From assembly GCF_030160715.1 (NCBI RefSeq), contig NZ_BSOW01000008.1:124001-188000 (forward strand): DNA of 64,000 nt, in the 5' to 3' direction. The stretch comes from Bradyrhizobium iriomotense (lineage in GTDB: Bacteria > Pseudomonadota > Alphaproteobacteria > Rhizobiales > Xanthobacteraceae). The position numbers were made by a program, and so were the translations under genes. This document shows, one piece after another, positions 42,370 to 52,849 of the stretch; the first letter of the stretch is position 1; the number at the start of each line of letters is the position of its first letter. The notes under the pieces were generated by a model. The model was not told the origin of the DNA. It made no database searches and worked only from the letters and a program-made list of their open reading frames with translations.

Positions 42370-43020
42370 TCACCCGGCTTTGAGGCCTTTGAGGGTGCGC
42401 TGGCAGATGGCAGTTATGCCGGCCCAGTTCCCGGCCCTGATCTCCGCCGCCGGGCATAGCCAGGAACCGCCGACCGCCAGCACGTTCGGCTCGGCGAGCC
42501 AGGTCGCCGCATTGGCCTCGCCGACGCCGCCGGTGGGGCAAAAGCGCACATTGGGGAACGGACCGCCCAGGGCGCGCAGGCCCTTGATGCCGCCGGCCTG
42601 CTCGGCGGGGAAAAACTTGGCAACATCGAAGCCGAGCGCCAGCGCCTGCATCAGTTCGGATGCGGTCGCGATCCCCGGGGCAAAGGGCAAGGCGCTATCG
42701 GCGGCCGCCTTGAGCAGATCGGGCGTGCCTCCCGGGCTGATGCCGAACTTGACGCCAAGCGCCTCGGCGCGGGCGAGGTCGGCCGGGTTGAGGATGGTGC
42801 CGATGCCGACGATCGCCTCCGGCACCTCTGATATCATCGCCTTCGCCGCCTCGATCGCCACGGAGGTGCGCAGCGTCACCTCCAGCGTCTTGACGCCGCC
42901 GGCGACAAGGGCGCGCGCCAGGGGCACGGCATCCTCGAGACGCTCGATGGTGAGGACTGGTATGACGGTCGCGGCCTTGAACAGCGCGGCGAGCTTTTCC
43001 TGTTTGGCAGTCGTGGTCAT
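42370..43020 (-). CDS. eda: KDPG aldolase (2-dehydro-3-deoxy-phosphogluconate aldolase)
   Basis: 216-residue class I aldolase splitting KDPG to pyruvate and glyceraldehyde 3-phosphate. Schiff-base Lys135 in DVAKFFPAEQAGG, Glu47 and Arg51 in LEVTLRT, phosphate loop PTGGV. ATG 43020 begins the family N-terminus; the frame continues upstream into the kinase gene. It ends the minus-strand operon with kdgK and the ABC importer, supplying the final Entner-Doudoroff-type cleavage. Confidence 0.93.
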   Translation of the reverse strand: MTTTAKQEKLAALFKAATVIPVLTIERLEDAVPLARALVAGGVKTLEVTLRTSVAIEAAKAMISEVPEAIVGIGTILNPADLARAEALGVKFGISPGGTPDLLKAAADSALPFAPGIATASELMQALALGFDVAKFFPAEQAGGIKGLRALGGPFPNVRFCPTGGVGEANAATWLAEPNVLAVGGSWLCPAAEIRAGNWAGITAICQRTLKGLKAG

Positions 43021-43033
43021 TGCGTTTCGATTC

Positions 43034-44011
43034 TCACTTTGTCGCTTGGCGTGAGGTGGCCGGCCGGTGCCGCTTCTTCGGTGGCATCGCATAGGCCGGA
43101 ATGATGGCACCGGGATAGCAGATCACGAGGCTCGCGAGGCGATGCCCGGCCTGCGCGGCCTCGACCGGATCAGAGCCCGCGAGCCTTGCGGCAATATAGG
43201 CCGCCGCAAAGCTGTCGCCGGCCGCGGTGGTGTCGACCACCGGCTTGGTCATCGGCTCGGCACGCACTTCGCTTGTGCCGCCCGGAAAGCGCAACAGGCT
43301 GACAGGTTCGGGAAGACGGAACACCAGCTCGGGAGTGGGGATGCGCGCCGTCAGCTCGGCATGGCTCTCGCCGGGATACAGGGCGAGCAGATCCTCGGTC
43401 GAGGTGAGCACGATGTCGGCGGCCTCGAATGCCGCGGCAAACACCTCGCGGGCGACGTCGCGATCGGGCCAGCTGCGGGCGCGAAAATTGGTGTCGAACA
43501 CGAAGCGGGTGCCGAGCAGGCGCGCACGCTTGATCGCCGCGAACAGGCGCTCGCGCCCGGCCTGATCGTAGATCGAGAGCGTGATGGCGGAGAGATAGAC
43601 GATGTCGTAGCTCATCAGGGAGTTGAGGATCTCGTCCGTCTCCGGCAAATCCATCAGCCGGCGCGCGGCTGCGCTGTCGCGCCAGTGAAAGAACTGCCGC
43701 TCGCCCCTGGCATCGAGCTGGATCATGTAGAGGCCGGGCAACTTGCCGGGCAGACGCACGACGCGCCTGGTGCCGACGCCCTCCGCAGTCCAGGCCGCCA
43801 CCATCTCATCGCTCAATGCGTCATCGCCGAGCGCGGTGAAATAGTCGACCTTGACCTCGAGCCGTGCCAGATAGACGGCCGTGTTGAGCGTATCGCCGCC
43901 GAAGCCGCGCGAGTAGAGCCCGCCGCCCTGCCCCTGGCCGCCGGACTGCCCTCCTCCCTGGGCCTGCCGAAGCTCGACCATGCATTCACCGATGCAAGCA
44001 ACGCTCGCCAT
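43034..44011 (-). CDS. kdgK: 2-keto-3-deoxygluconate kinase (PfkB family)
   Basis: About 325 residues of ribokinase fold. N-terminal ACIGECMVELRQ with the GGDTLNTAVYLARL substrate loop; C-terminal PfkB signature VDTTAAGDSFAAAYIA with the catalytic Asp. It phosphorylates KDG to KDPG for the aldolase encoded 13 bases downstream. A Gly/Gln-rich insertion (QAQGGGQSGGQGQGGGLYSR) lies near residue 20 where the family usually has a short loop. ATG 44011 is preferred over the one immediately before. Confidence 0.9.
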   Translation of the reverse strand: MASVACIGECMVELRQAQGGGQSGGQGQGGGLYSRGFGGDTLNTAVYLARLEVKVDYFTALGDDALSDEMVAAWTAEGVGTRRVVRLPGKLPGLYMIQLDARGERQFFHWRDSAAARRLMDLPETDEILNSLMSYDIVYLSAITLSIYDQAGRERLFAAIKRARLLGTRFVFDTNFRARSWPDRDVAREVFAAAFEAADIVLTSTEDLLALYPGESHAELTARIPTPELVFRLPEPVSLLRFPGGTSEVRAEPMTKPVVDTTAAGDSFAAAYIAARLAGSDPVEAAQAGHRLASLVICYPGAIIPAYAMPPKKRHRPATSRQATK

Positions 44012-44039
44012 CACTCACCCACGCCATTTATCGGTTGCG

Positions 44040-45026
44040 TCAGGCGACGAAATTGCCGCCGAGCTCGTCTTCGATGTGAATGCGGATGATATCATCGAAG
44101 CTCTTCTCGGCGGTAGTGAAGCCGAGCTCGCGCGAGCGCCGTGCATCGAAATTACGCGGCCAGCCGCCGACGATACCCACGATGAACGCATCCGGCTCCC
44201 GCTTGATGCGGGCGGCGACCTTCTCGCCCGCGACCCGCTTGAGGGCCGCGATCTGCTCGCCGACCGTCGCCGACAGGCCGGGCATGGTGAGATTGCGGCG
44301 CGGGCCGACCGCGGCGAGATCCATCGTGCCGGCATGGAGCAGGAAGCCGACGGCGGAGCGCGGCGTCGCGTGCCAGTGACGGACGTCCTCGGAGACCGGC
44401 AGGATCGCTTCTTTGCCAGCGAGCGGCTCGCGCAAGATGTTGGAGAAGAAGCCGGATGCCGCTTTGTTGGGCAGGCCGGGCCGGATGCAGATGGTCGGCA
44501 GGCGGATGCCGATGCCGTCGAGGAAGCCGCGGCGGGAATAGTCGGCGAGCAGCAATTCGCCGATCGCCTTCTGGGTGCCGTAGCTGAGCAGCGGCGTGTG
44601 AAAGAACTCGTCGCCGATCGCATCCGGGAACGGGGAGCCGAACACCGCAATCGAGGAGGTAAAGACCACGCGCGGCTTGTAGCCGCCGCCGGCGAGGCGG
44701 ATGGCGTCGAGCAGCATCCGCGTGCCGTCGAGATTGATGCGATAGCCCTTGTCGAAATCGAGCTCGGCCTCGCCGGAGACGATGGCGGCCAGATGGAAGA
44801 TCACGTCGGGGCGGCCCGCGATCAGCTTCTCGGCGGCTCCGGGAACGGCAAAATCGCCGGACACCGTATCGACGGCAAAGCCGGCCTTCTCGGGCTTCTT
44901 CGGCTCGACCACATCATGCATGGTCAGCTTGGTGATGTCGCTCTTGCCGAGCCGGCCGTCGTGCAGCAGCCGTTCGCACAATTTGCGGCCGACCATGCCG
45001 GCAGCGCCGAGAACCAGAATGTGCAA
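44040..45026 (-). CDS. NAD-dependent epimerase/dehydratase, DenD-like (D-erythronate dehydrogenase family)
   Basis: 328-residue extended SDR. Rossmann loop VLGAAGMVGRKL, VIFHLAAIVSGEAELDFDKGYRINLDGT, catalytic Ser in FTSSIAVFG and YxxxK as LSYGTQKAIGE. The closest named relative is DenD, oxidising a four-carbon sugar acid at C2; uronate-type dehydrogenation is an alternative. Translation most likely begins at TTG 45026: GGAG lies seven bases before it and the conserved HILVLGAAG follows directly; an upstream start at 45071 adds a basic, unconserved lead. Part of the transporter operon. Confidence 0.82.
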   Translation of the reverse strand: MHILVLGAAGMVGRKLCERLLHDGRLGKSDITKLTMHDVVEPKKPEKAGFAVDTVSGDFAVPGAAEKLIAGRPDVIFHLAAIVSGEAELDFDKGYRINLDGTRMLLDAIRLAGGGYKPRVVFTSSIAVFGSPFPDAIGDEFFHTPLLSYGTQKAIGELLLADYSRRGFLDGIGIRLPTICIRPGLPNKAASGFFSNILREPLAGKEAILPVSEDVRHWHATPRSAVGFLLHAGTMDLAAVGPRRNLTMPGLSATVGEQIAALKRVAGEKVAARIKREPDAFIVGIVGGWPRNFDARRSRELGFTTAEKSFDDIIRIHIEDELGGNFVA

Positions 45027-45093
45027 GAGCCTACTCCTTCTTATTGGTCTTGAACGCGCCCGCTCGGACACGCTCTTTACGGCTGGCCCGCAA

Positions 45094-46017
45094 TCATTCC
45101 TTCACGGCGCCGGTCATCGCCGACACATAATGCTCCACGAAGAACGCGTAAAGGATGACCAGCGGCAGCGAGCCCGCCAGCGCACCCGCCATCAGCGAGC
45201 CCCAGCGGTAGATGTCGCCATCGACGAACTCGTTGACGATCGCCACCGGCACCGTCTTGTTGCTGGTCGACTGCAAGAAGGTCAACGCATAGATGAACTC
45301 GTTCCAGCACAGCGTGAAGCAGAAGATGAAGGCCGAGATCAGGCCGGGGATTGCCAGCGGCAGGACGATCTTGATCAGGATCTGCCAGCGGCTCGCCCCA
45401 TCGATCAGCGCGCATTCCTCGAGCTCGAACGGGATGGTCTTGAAATAGCCCATCAACAGCCAGGTCGAGAACGGGATCAGGATCGTCGGATAGGTCAGGA
45501 TCAGGGCCATCGGCGAATCGAACAGGCCGTACTGGAACACGACGGTGGCGAGCGGGATGAACAGGATCGACGGCGGCACCAGATAGGCGAGGAAGATCAG
45601 CCCGCCGACGAGATTGGCTCCCTTGTAGCGCAGGCGCACGATGGCATAGGCCGCCAGCACCGATGCGATGATCGAGAGCACGGTGGCGCAGACCGCCACA
45701 TACATCGTGTTCCAGAGCCAGTGCGGATAGTAGCTCTCGAACAGCAGCTTATGGAAATGCTTGAAAGTCGGATTCCAGGTCCAGAACGGATTGTACTTGT
45801 CGAGATCGAGCAGCTGCTCGTCCGGCTTCACCGAGGTGAGCGCCATCCAGTAGAACGGAAACAGCAGGACCACGACGATGATCGTGAGCGGCAGATACAG
45901 CGTCACGATCCGGCGCGGCACCGACTGAAGATAGCTCATGCCTTCGCTGTGATCGGCGCGGGCCGGCGTCGACAGGACGGTCTTAAGATCGACTTTCGAG
46001 GCAGGAAGATCAGTCAT
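45094..46017 (-). CDS. Sugar ABC transporter permease (MalG-like)
   Basis: 307-residue inner-membrane permease with six predicted segments. The EAA loop that contacts the ATPase reads EECALIDGASRWQILIKIVLPLA. The large first periplasmic part (DEQLLDLDKYNPFWTW) is usual for MalG-like CUT1 permeases. Its start overlaps the stop of the partner permease by eight bases, so the two are translationally coupled. Confidence 0.92.
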   Translation of the reverse strand: MTDLPASKVDLKTVLSTPARADHSEGMSYLQSVPRRIVTLYLPLTIIVVVLLFPFYWMALTSVKPDEQLLDLDKYNPFWTWNPTFKHFHKLLFESYYPHWLWNTMYVAVCATVLSIIASVLAAYAIVRLRYKGANLVGGLIFLAYLVPPSILFIPLATVVFQYGLFDSPMALILTYPTILIPFSTWLLMGYFKTIPFELEECALIDGASRWQILIKIVLPLAIPGLISAFIFCFTLCWNEFIYALTFLQSTSNKTVPVAIVNEFVDGDIYRWGSLMAGALAGSLPLVILYAFFVEHYVSAMTGAVKE

Positions 46018-46966
46018 TGTTCTCTCCCTGTTGCCACTTCCTGCGCTGCAATCCGAACCATGAAACCATGATCGCGGCGAGCAGGAACGGGATCATCGCA
46101 CTGGATATCGCTGCACCCTCGCCGAGCTGCCCGGCGATGATCGCGCGCTGATAGGACAGCGTCGCCATCAGATGGGTGGCATTGACCGGGCCGCCGCGGG
46201 TCATCGCCCAGATCAGCTGGAAGTCGGTGAAGGTGAACAGCACCGAGAAGGTCATCACGACCGCGATGATCGGCGTCAGCAGCGGATAGGTAATGTACCG
46301 GAAGTTCTGCCAGCGCGTGGCGCCGTCCAGCGTTGCGGCTTCATAGAGCGAGGGCGACACCGTCTGCAGGCCGGCGAGCAGCGTGATCGCCACGAACGGC
46401 ACGCCGCGCCAGATATTGGCGAAGATCACGCAAATGCGTGCCCAGGTCGTGTCGCCGAGGAAATTGATGTTCTGGCTGATCAGGCCGAGATGCTTCAGCG
46501 ACCAGGAGATGATCGAGAACTGGGAATCGAAGATCCACCAGAACGCCAGCGCCGAAAGCACCGTCGGCACGATGAAGGGGATCAGCACCATCGCGCGCAG
46601 CATCGCCTTGAATGGCATGTTCTCGTTCAGAAGCAGCGCGAGATAGAGCCCGATTGCGAATTTGAGGGCGCTGGCGACGAAGGTATAGAGCAGCGTGTTG
46701 AACACCGACAGCCAGAAGATGGCGTCGTCCCACAGCCATTCATAATTCTCGGTGCCGATGAACTGGCCGACCCGGCCGATGCGGGTGTCGGTGAAGGACA
46801 ACCAGATGCCGAGCCCCAGCGGATAGGCCAGGAAGAAGATCAGGAAGGCCATGGCCGGCAGCATGAACCAGAAGCCGAGCCAGTTGCGGTTGTGCTTGAG
46901 CTGGTCCCAGGCGCTGGCCTCGCGAAACTGAGGCTTGGCTTGGGAAGCAATTACGACATCAGCCAT
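46010..46966 (-). CDS. Sugar ABC transporter permease (MalF-like)
   Basis: 318 residues, six predicted segments after a cytosolic lead. EAA loop: LYEAATLDGATRWQNFRYITYPLL. First of the two permeases of the CUT1-type importer encoded with the binding protein and MalK-like ATPase on either side; transported sugar unknown. Confidence 0.92.
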   Translation of the reverse strand: MADVVIASQAKPQFREASAWDQLKHNRNWLGFWFMLPAMAFLIFFLAYPLGLGIWLSFTDTRIGRVGQFIGTENYEWLWDDAIFWLSVFNTLLYTFVASALKFAIGLYLALLLNENMPFKAMLRAMVLIPFIVPTVLSALAFWWIFDSQFSIISWSLKHLGLISQNINFLGDTTWARICVIFANIWRGVPFVAITLLAGLQTVSPSLYEAATLDGATRWQNFRYITYPLLTPIIAVVMTFSVLFTFTDFQLIWAMTRGGPVNATHLMATLSYQRAIIAGQLGEGAAISSAMIPFLLAAIMVSWFGLQRRKWQQGENND

Positions 46967-47029
46967 GCCCGATATCCCTGATCAGAGTGCGAATGAGCGG
47001 GCGGCCAGACAGCCGCCCGCTCGAGATCA

Positions 47030-48349
47030 TCAGCGATAGATGCGCTTCAACTGCCGTTCTGCTTCCGCAACCGCACCCTTGGCGTCCTTCGTGCCGGTGC
47101 AGTAGTTGGCGAACATGTCGACGACGATGAAGTCGGCGATTGCGGTTGCCGCCTTCTCGCCCACCGTACCGATGCCGGACGCCGGCAGGGTGCGCTTGGA
47201 TGCCTGCGCGAACACGGCGTTCTTTGGATCGGCCGTCCAGACCGGCGCGCTTTCATACGCATTCAGGGTCTGTGTCAGGTAACCCTGCGCCCCATCCAGC
47301 CACTTCTCGTAGTTTTCCTTCTCCAGCATGAAGGCGATGAAGGCCTTCGCCGCGTTCGGGTATTTGGTGAAGTTGAAGGCGAGGATCGGCAGAGCAAGCT
47401 GCAATTCGGACGGCTTGCCGACCGGCCCGACGGGGTGCAGCGCGTGATAGGTATCTTCGGCAAGCTCCTTCTTGGTGGGGTCGGTCTTGGCCGCGACATA
47501 GATCGAGATGCCGTTGAGGGTGCAATAGAGCTCGCCGGCCAGGTACGCCTTGTTGTTCGAGGAGTCGTTCCAGGACGGGGTCCCGGGGATGAAGGTTTCC
47601 GAGAGCGCCTTGCAGTACTCCAGCGCCTTCACGGTCTCGGGCGAGTTGATGATGATCTTGTCGTTCTGGTCGACTGTGTAAGCGCCGTGGCCCCACAATA
47701 TCCAATGCAACCAACCATTGGCGTCGCCGCTGGCATGCCCGAGAGCGAAGCCGGCAGGCGTGTTGTTCGCCTTGAGCGCCTTGCACATTTCGAGGAAGCT
47801 GGGAAAGTCCTTCGGGAACTCCTTGAAGCCGGCCTTGTCGGTCGCCGACTTGCGGTAGGTCATGTAACCGCCATTGGTCGCGACCGGAATGCCCAGCCAG
47901 TCGTCGCCAAGCTTGCAGGTCTTGGCCGCCGCATCCGTCCAGCCGCCGTATTTCTTGCCGAGATAATCGGCAACGTCATTCATCTTCAGCACTTTGGTCG
48001 GGAAGAGCTGCGGCAGCGTGTGCAGACCCCAGGCGAGATCGAGCCCGGAGCCGGTATTGGCCGCAACGGATGCCTTCGGCTGCACGTCCTCAAAGGACTC
48101 GCTGAACACGTTCATTTCGGTGCCCGTCGCCGTCTTGAATGCCGCGACCATCGCGTTGAACGCATCGTCTTCCGCCGGCACGAAGCGCTTCCAGCGCATC
48201 ACCGTCAGCTTGGCGCCCGACTCGGCCTTCCACGGCGATTCCGCCGCCCAGGCTTTCGCGAATTCGAACAGTGCAGGCCCAGTCAATGCGCCGGTTGCAG
48301 CCAGCGCCGTTCCGCCTTGAAGCAGTGCCCGGCGGGTAAAGTCTCGCAT
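47030..48349 (-). CDS. ABC transporter extracellular sugar-binding protein, Tat-exported
   Basis: 439-residue family 1 solute-binding protein delivering a sugar to the MalFG-like permeases. The signal is twin-arginine: TRRALLQGGTALAATGALTG, with cleavage expected after AKAWAAE. The mature part has the expected two-lobe composition with many aromatic residues. Export folded through Tat is common for rhizobial binding proteins. Lies between the ATPase and permease genes. Confidence 0.9.
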   Translation of the reverse strand: MRDFTRRALLQGGTALAATGALTGPALFEFAKAWAAESPWKAESGAKLTVMRWKRFVPAEDDAFNAMVAAFKTATGTEMNVFSESFEDVQPKASVAANTGSGLDLAWGLHTLPQLFPTKVLKMNDVADYLGKKYGGWTDAAAKTCKLGDDWLGIPVATNGGYMTYRKSATDKAGFKEFPKDFPSFLEMCKALKANNTPAGFALGHASGDANGWLHWILWGHGAYTVDQNDKIIINSPETVKALEYCKALSETFIPGTPSWNDSSNNKAYLAGELYCTLNGISIYVAAKTDPTKKELAEDTYHALHPVGPVGKPSELQLALPILAFNFTKYPNAAKAFIAFMLEKENYEKWLDGAQGYLTQTLNAYESAPVWTADPKNAVFAQASKRTLPASGIGTVGEKAATAIADFIVVDMFANYCTGTKDAKGAVAEAERQLKRIYR

Positions 48350-48392
48350 GTCGTCCTCCCAATGAAACTTTTTTAGTTCTTTGAAGTCTGGC

Positions 48393-49460
<1,068 letters not shown>

Positions 49461-49607
49461 CTAGATCCCTCCTCACTGGTCCGCAGCGCCCAACAAGCAC
49501 CGCTACCGCCTTTTCTTCTGAGGCTCCACCCAACGAGGCCCCATTTGCAAGGCGGCATTGTCCGCAGTTTGCGCGGTTTTGGCAATTTGTCTTTGGTTAG
49601 TCTGAGC

Positions 49608-49622
49608 TGGTAGCGCTGTCAA
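49608..49622. promoter_or_regulatory. LacI-type operator, copy 1
   Basis: TGGTAGCGCTGTCA (49608-49621) fits the LacI/GntR-family consensus with central CG. On the minus strand its edge forms a perfect -35 TTGACA (complement of 49617-49622) facing the ABC operon, so bound repressor would block it. Near-identical site at 50738-50751. Confidence 0.7.
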
Positions 49623-49663
49623 CGTTCCTTTGTTTGCAGGGAGGGCTGTGCTAAGAGCAACAA

Positions 49664-50740
49664 ATGGGACGAAAACGCACCAAATCGGGCAAGATCCGGC
49701 TGGCGGAGGTCGCCGAGCTCGCCGGAGTGAGCCCAATCACCGCGTCCCGCTTTTTCCGAAATCCCGAAGCATTGTCGGTCGCCAAGCGAGCGCGAGTCGA
49801 GAGCGCGGCGCGTGAGCTCGGCTATGTGCCAAATCTCGCGGCACGTGCATTGGCCTCGCAGCGCACGGAAGTGATCGCGGTCCTGATCCCCTCCCTCACC
49901 AACAACGTTTTCTCCGACGTGCTGCGCGGCATCTACGATGCGTCCGAAGGCAGCCGCTACTCGATCCAGCTCTCCAACACCCGCTACAGCATCCTCCAGG
50001 AGGAGAAGCTGCTCCGCCTGTTCCTGGCGCAGAAGCCGGCCGGGCTTATCGTCACGGGCATCGACCAGACGACCGAATCGCGCGCGATGCTGGAGGCAGC
50101 CGATTGCCCGATCGTGCAGATCATGGAGCTTGGGCCCGCCCCCGTCGACATGATGATCGGCTTTTCACACTATGATGCGGCGCGCGCGGCGATCGCGCAC
50201 CTGTTCGCGCAGGGCTGCCGCCGGGTCGGCTTCGTCGGCGCGCGGATGGATCCGCGGGTGCAGCGGCGGCTCGACGGCTATGTCGCGGCCATGAAGGACG
50301 CCGGCCTGTTCGACCAGCGCCTGGTCGTGACAACGGCGACGCCGACCTCGGTGACGCTGGGTGGAACGCTGTTTGCTGACCTGCTCGCGCGGGAGCCGAA
50401 CATCGATGCGGTGTTTTGCGCCAATGACGACCTCGCGCTCGGCGTGCTCTTCGAATGCCGGCGCCGGGAGATCACCGTCCCCGATCAGATCGCCATCATC
50501 GGCTTCAACGACCTCGAATTCATGGCGAGCGCGGTCCCCACCCTCACCAGCGTGCGCACCAACCGCTACGAGATGGGCCGGACTGCCGCCACCATGCTGA
50601 TCGAGGCGATCGAAGGCCGCCGTCCGGAACAGCCGGTGCTCGATCTCGGCTTCAAGGTGATCGAGCGGCAGAGCTCGCTTGCGCAGCGCGCCGACAGCCA
50701 GCCGGCACTTTCCGGAATGGTGGCGGGTCGAACAAAATGA
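49664..50740 (+). CDS. LacI-family transcriptional regulator (GntR/gluconate-type)
   Basis: 358 residues. N-terminal LacI HTH IRLAEVAELAGVSPITASRFFRNPEALS with hinge LGYVPNLAARALASQRT, then a periplasmic-binding-protein-like effector domain. Resembles GntR-type repressors. Divergent from the importer operon and upstream of the dehydratase; two matching operators flank it, implying control of both and of itself. Effector probably a sugar acid or its 2-keto-3-deoxy derivative (inference). The second operator begins at its own stop codon. Confidence 0.9.
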   Translation: MGRKRTKSGKIRLAEVAELAGVSPITASRFFRNPEALSVAKRARVESAARELGYVPNLAARALASQRTEVIAVLIPSLTNNVFSDVLRGIYDASEGSRYSIQLSNTRYSILQEEKLLRLFLAQKPAGLIVTGIDQTTESRAMLEAADCPIVQIMELGPAPVDMMIGFSHYDAARAAIAHLFAQGCRRVGFVGARMDPRVQRRLDGYVAAMKDAGLFDQRLVVTTATPTSVTLGGTLFADLLAREPNIDAVFCANDDLALGVLFECRRREITVPDQIAIIGFNDLEFMASAVPTLTSVRTNRYEMGRTAATMLIEAIEGRRPEQPVLDLGFKVIERQSSLAQRADSQPALSGMVAGRTK

Positions 50741-50751
50741 TAGCGTTACCA
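50738..50751. promoter_or_regulatory. LacI-type operator, copy 2
   Basis: TGATAGCGTTACCA; reverse complement TGGTAACGCTATCA matches copy 1 at most positions. It overlaps the lacI stop codon and lies 140 bases upstream of the dehydratase start, well placed to control the plus-strand catabolic genes. Confidence 0.7.
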
Positions 50752-50890
50752 AGCACCCATGACTAGTATCGCACTTGTGAGGAAACGACCGCCATCAGGC
50801 GAGCTGCGGAACGCGGGCTTGCGCTGTTGGGCATCGCACAAGCCGACACGACCGACCGACGCCTGTGCGTTCGCATTCTAGGAGATACCA

Positions 50891-52720
50891 ATGACAAAAA
50901 AACCAACCAACGGGCACGCGCCCACAACCAATGGCAGCCGCCGGCGCCTTCGCTCCCAGGAATGGTTCGACAACCCGCATAACCCCGGCATGACCGCGCT
51001 CTATATGGAGCGCTATCTGAATTTCGGCCTCACCCGCGAGGAACTCCAGTCCGGCAAGCCGATCATCGGCATCGCGCAGACCGGCAACGACCTCTCCCCC
51101 TGCAACCGCCACCACATCGAGCTCGCGCACCGCGTCCGCGAAGGCATCCGCATGGCTGGCGGCATCGCGCTGGAGTTTCCGACCCATCCGATCCAGGAAA
51201 CCGGCAAGCGGCCGACCGCGGCGCTCGACCGCAACCTCGCCTATCTCGGCCTCGTCGAGGTGCTGTTCGGCTATCCCCTCGACGGCGTGGTCCTGACCAC
51301 CGGCTGCGACAAGACGACGCCGGCCTGCATGATGGCGGCGGCGACCGTCAACCTGCCGGCGATCGTGCTGTCGGGCGGCCCGATGCTGAACGGCTGGCAT
51401 GACGGCGAGCGCACCGGCTCGGGCACCATCGTCTGGAAGTCGCGCGAGCGGCTCGCCGCCGGCGAGATCGACTACGAGGAGTTCATGGAGATCGTGGCCT
51501 CGTCCGCACCGTCGGTCGGCCACTGCAACACCATGGGCACGGCCTCGACCATGAATTCGCTCGCCGAGGCACTCGGCTTCTCGCTGCCGGGCTGCGCGGC
51601 GATCCCGGCGCCCTATCGCGAGCGCGGCCAGATCGCCTATGAGACGGGCAAGCGCATCGTCGAGATGGTCTGGGAGGATCTGAAACCCTCCGACTTCCTG
51701 ACCCGCAAGGCGTTCGAGAACTGCATCGTGGTGAATTCGGCGATCGGCGGCTCGACCAATGCACCGATCCACATCAACGCGCTCGCCCGCCACATCGGCG
51801 TCGAGCTCTCGATCGACGACTGGCAGAAGTACGGCCATGACGTGCCATTGCTCGTCAACCTCCAGCCGGCCGGCTTCTATCTGGGCGAGGAATTCCATCG
51901 CTCCGGCGGCGTGCCGACCGTGGTGCGCGAACTGATGAAGCACAAGCGCATCCATGAGGACGCGCTCACCGTCAACGGCCGCGGCATCGGCGAGAACTGC
52001 GCGAATGCGCCCAAGCCCGACCAGGACGTGATCTGGGCCTACGACAAGCCGATGGTGAAGGATGCCGGCTTCCTGGTGCTGCGCGGCAACCTGTTCGATT
52101 CCGCGATCATGAAGACCTCGGTGATCTCCAAGGAATTCCGCGACCGCTATCTGAGCAACCCGAAGGACCTGAACGCGTTCGAGGGACGCGCGGTCGTGTT
52201 CGAGGGGCCGGAGGACTATCACGAGCGGATCGACGATCCCTCGCTCGACATCGACGAGCGCTGCGTGCTGTTCATCCGCGGCACCGGCCCGATCGGCTAT
52301 CCCGGCGGCGCGGAAGTCGTGAACATGCAGCCGCCGGCGGCGCTGATCAAACGCGGCATCCACTCCCTGCCCTGCATCGGCGACGGCCGGCAGTCCGGCA
52401 CGTCGGGTTCGCCCTCGATCCTCAACGCTTCGCCCGAGGCGGCCGCCGACGGCGGGCTTGCGATCCTGCGGACCGGCGACAAGGTGCGCATCGACCTCAA
52501 CAAGGGCAGCGCCAACATCCTGATTTCGGACGAGGAAGTGAAGAAGCGCCACGCCGAGCTGAAGGCCAATGGCGGCTTCAAGCATCCGCCGAACCAGACG
52601 CCCTGGCAGGAGATCTATCGCAACACCGTCGGCCAGCAATCGACCGGCGCCTGCATGGAGCTCGCCACGCGCTACCAGAACGTCGCCGGCACGTTCGGCG
52701 TGGCGCGGGATAATCACTAA
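50891..52720 (+). CDS. IlvD/Edd-family sugar-acid dehydratase (XylD-like)
   Basis: 609-residue [2Fe-2S] dehydratase turning an aldonate into a 2-keto-3-deoxy acid. Cluster ligands Cys71 (LSPCNRHH), Cys139 (TTGCDK) and Cys212 (GHCNTMGT); carbamylation/metal Lys region in GCDKTTPAC. The N-terminus [11 protein letters not shown] and C-terminal half strongly recall D-xylonate dehydratase XylD of Caulobacter, but the operon's KDG kinase and KDPG aldolase argue for a hexonate, so the substrate is open. ATG 50891 follows AGGAGATACC. Confidence 0.88.
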   Translation: MTKKPTNGHAPTTNGSRRRLRSQEWFDNPHNPGMTALYMERYLNFGLTREELQSGKPIIGIAQTGNDLSPCNRHHIELAHRVREGIRMAGGIALEFPTHPIQETGKRPTAALDRNLAYLGLVEVLFGYPLDGVVLTTGCDKTTPACMMAAATVNLPAIVLSGGPMLNGWHDGERTGSGTIVWKSRERLAAGEIDYEEFMEIVASSAPSVGHCNTMGTASTMNSLAEALGFSLPGCAAIPAPYRERGQIAYETGKRIVEMVWEDLKPSDFLTRKAFENCIVVNSAIGGSTNAPIHINALARHIGVELSIDDWQKYGHDVPLLVNLQPAGFYLGEEFHRSGGVPTVVRELMKHKRIHEDALTVNGRGIGENCANAPKPDQDVIWAYDKPMVKDAGFLVLRGNLFDSAIMKTSVISKEFRDRYLSNPKDLNAFEGRAVVFEGPEDYHERIDDPSLDIDERCVLFIRGTGPIGYPGGAEVVNMQPPAALIKRGIHSLPCIGDGRQSGTSGSPSILNASPEAAADGGLAILRTGDKVRIDLNKGSANILISDEEVKKRHAELKANGGFKHPPNQTPWQEIYRNTVGQQSTGACMELATRYQNVAGTFGVARDNH

Positions 52721-52726
52721 CAGCGC

Positions 52727-52812
52727 GTCATTGCGAGGAGCGAAGCGACGAAGCAATCCAGACTGTCTCCGCGGTGAGATTTCTGGATTGCTCCGCTTCG
52801 CTCGCAATGACG
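52727..52812. repeat. Intergenic inverted repeat, TCATTGCGAGGAGCGAAGCGA family, copy 3
   Basis: GTCATTGCGAGGAGCGAAGCG through GCAATCCAGA, then TTCTGGATTGCTCCGCTTCGCTCGCAATGACG in return. Very close to the copy at 9531. It follows the dehydratase stop by six bases and is inside the plus-strand operon. Confidence 0.85.
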
Positions 52813-52849
52813 GCGCAATGGGCAGACTCAAGGTGAGGAGAAAAACAAA

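Noticed and set aside
50795..52831. 678-codon antisense frame across the dehydratase
   Set aside because: Shadow of a gene with all three cluster cysteines on the other strand.
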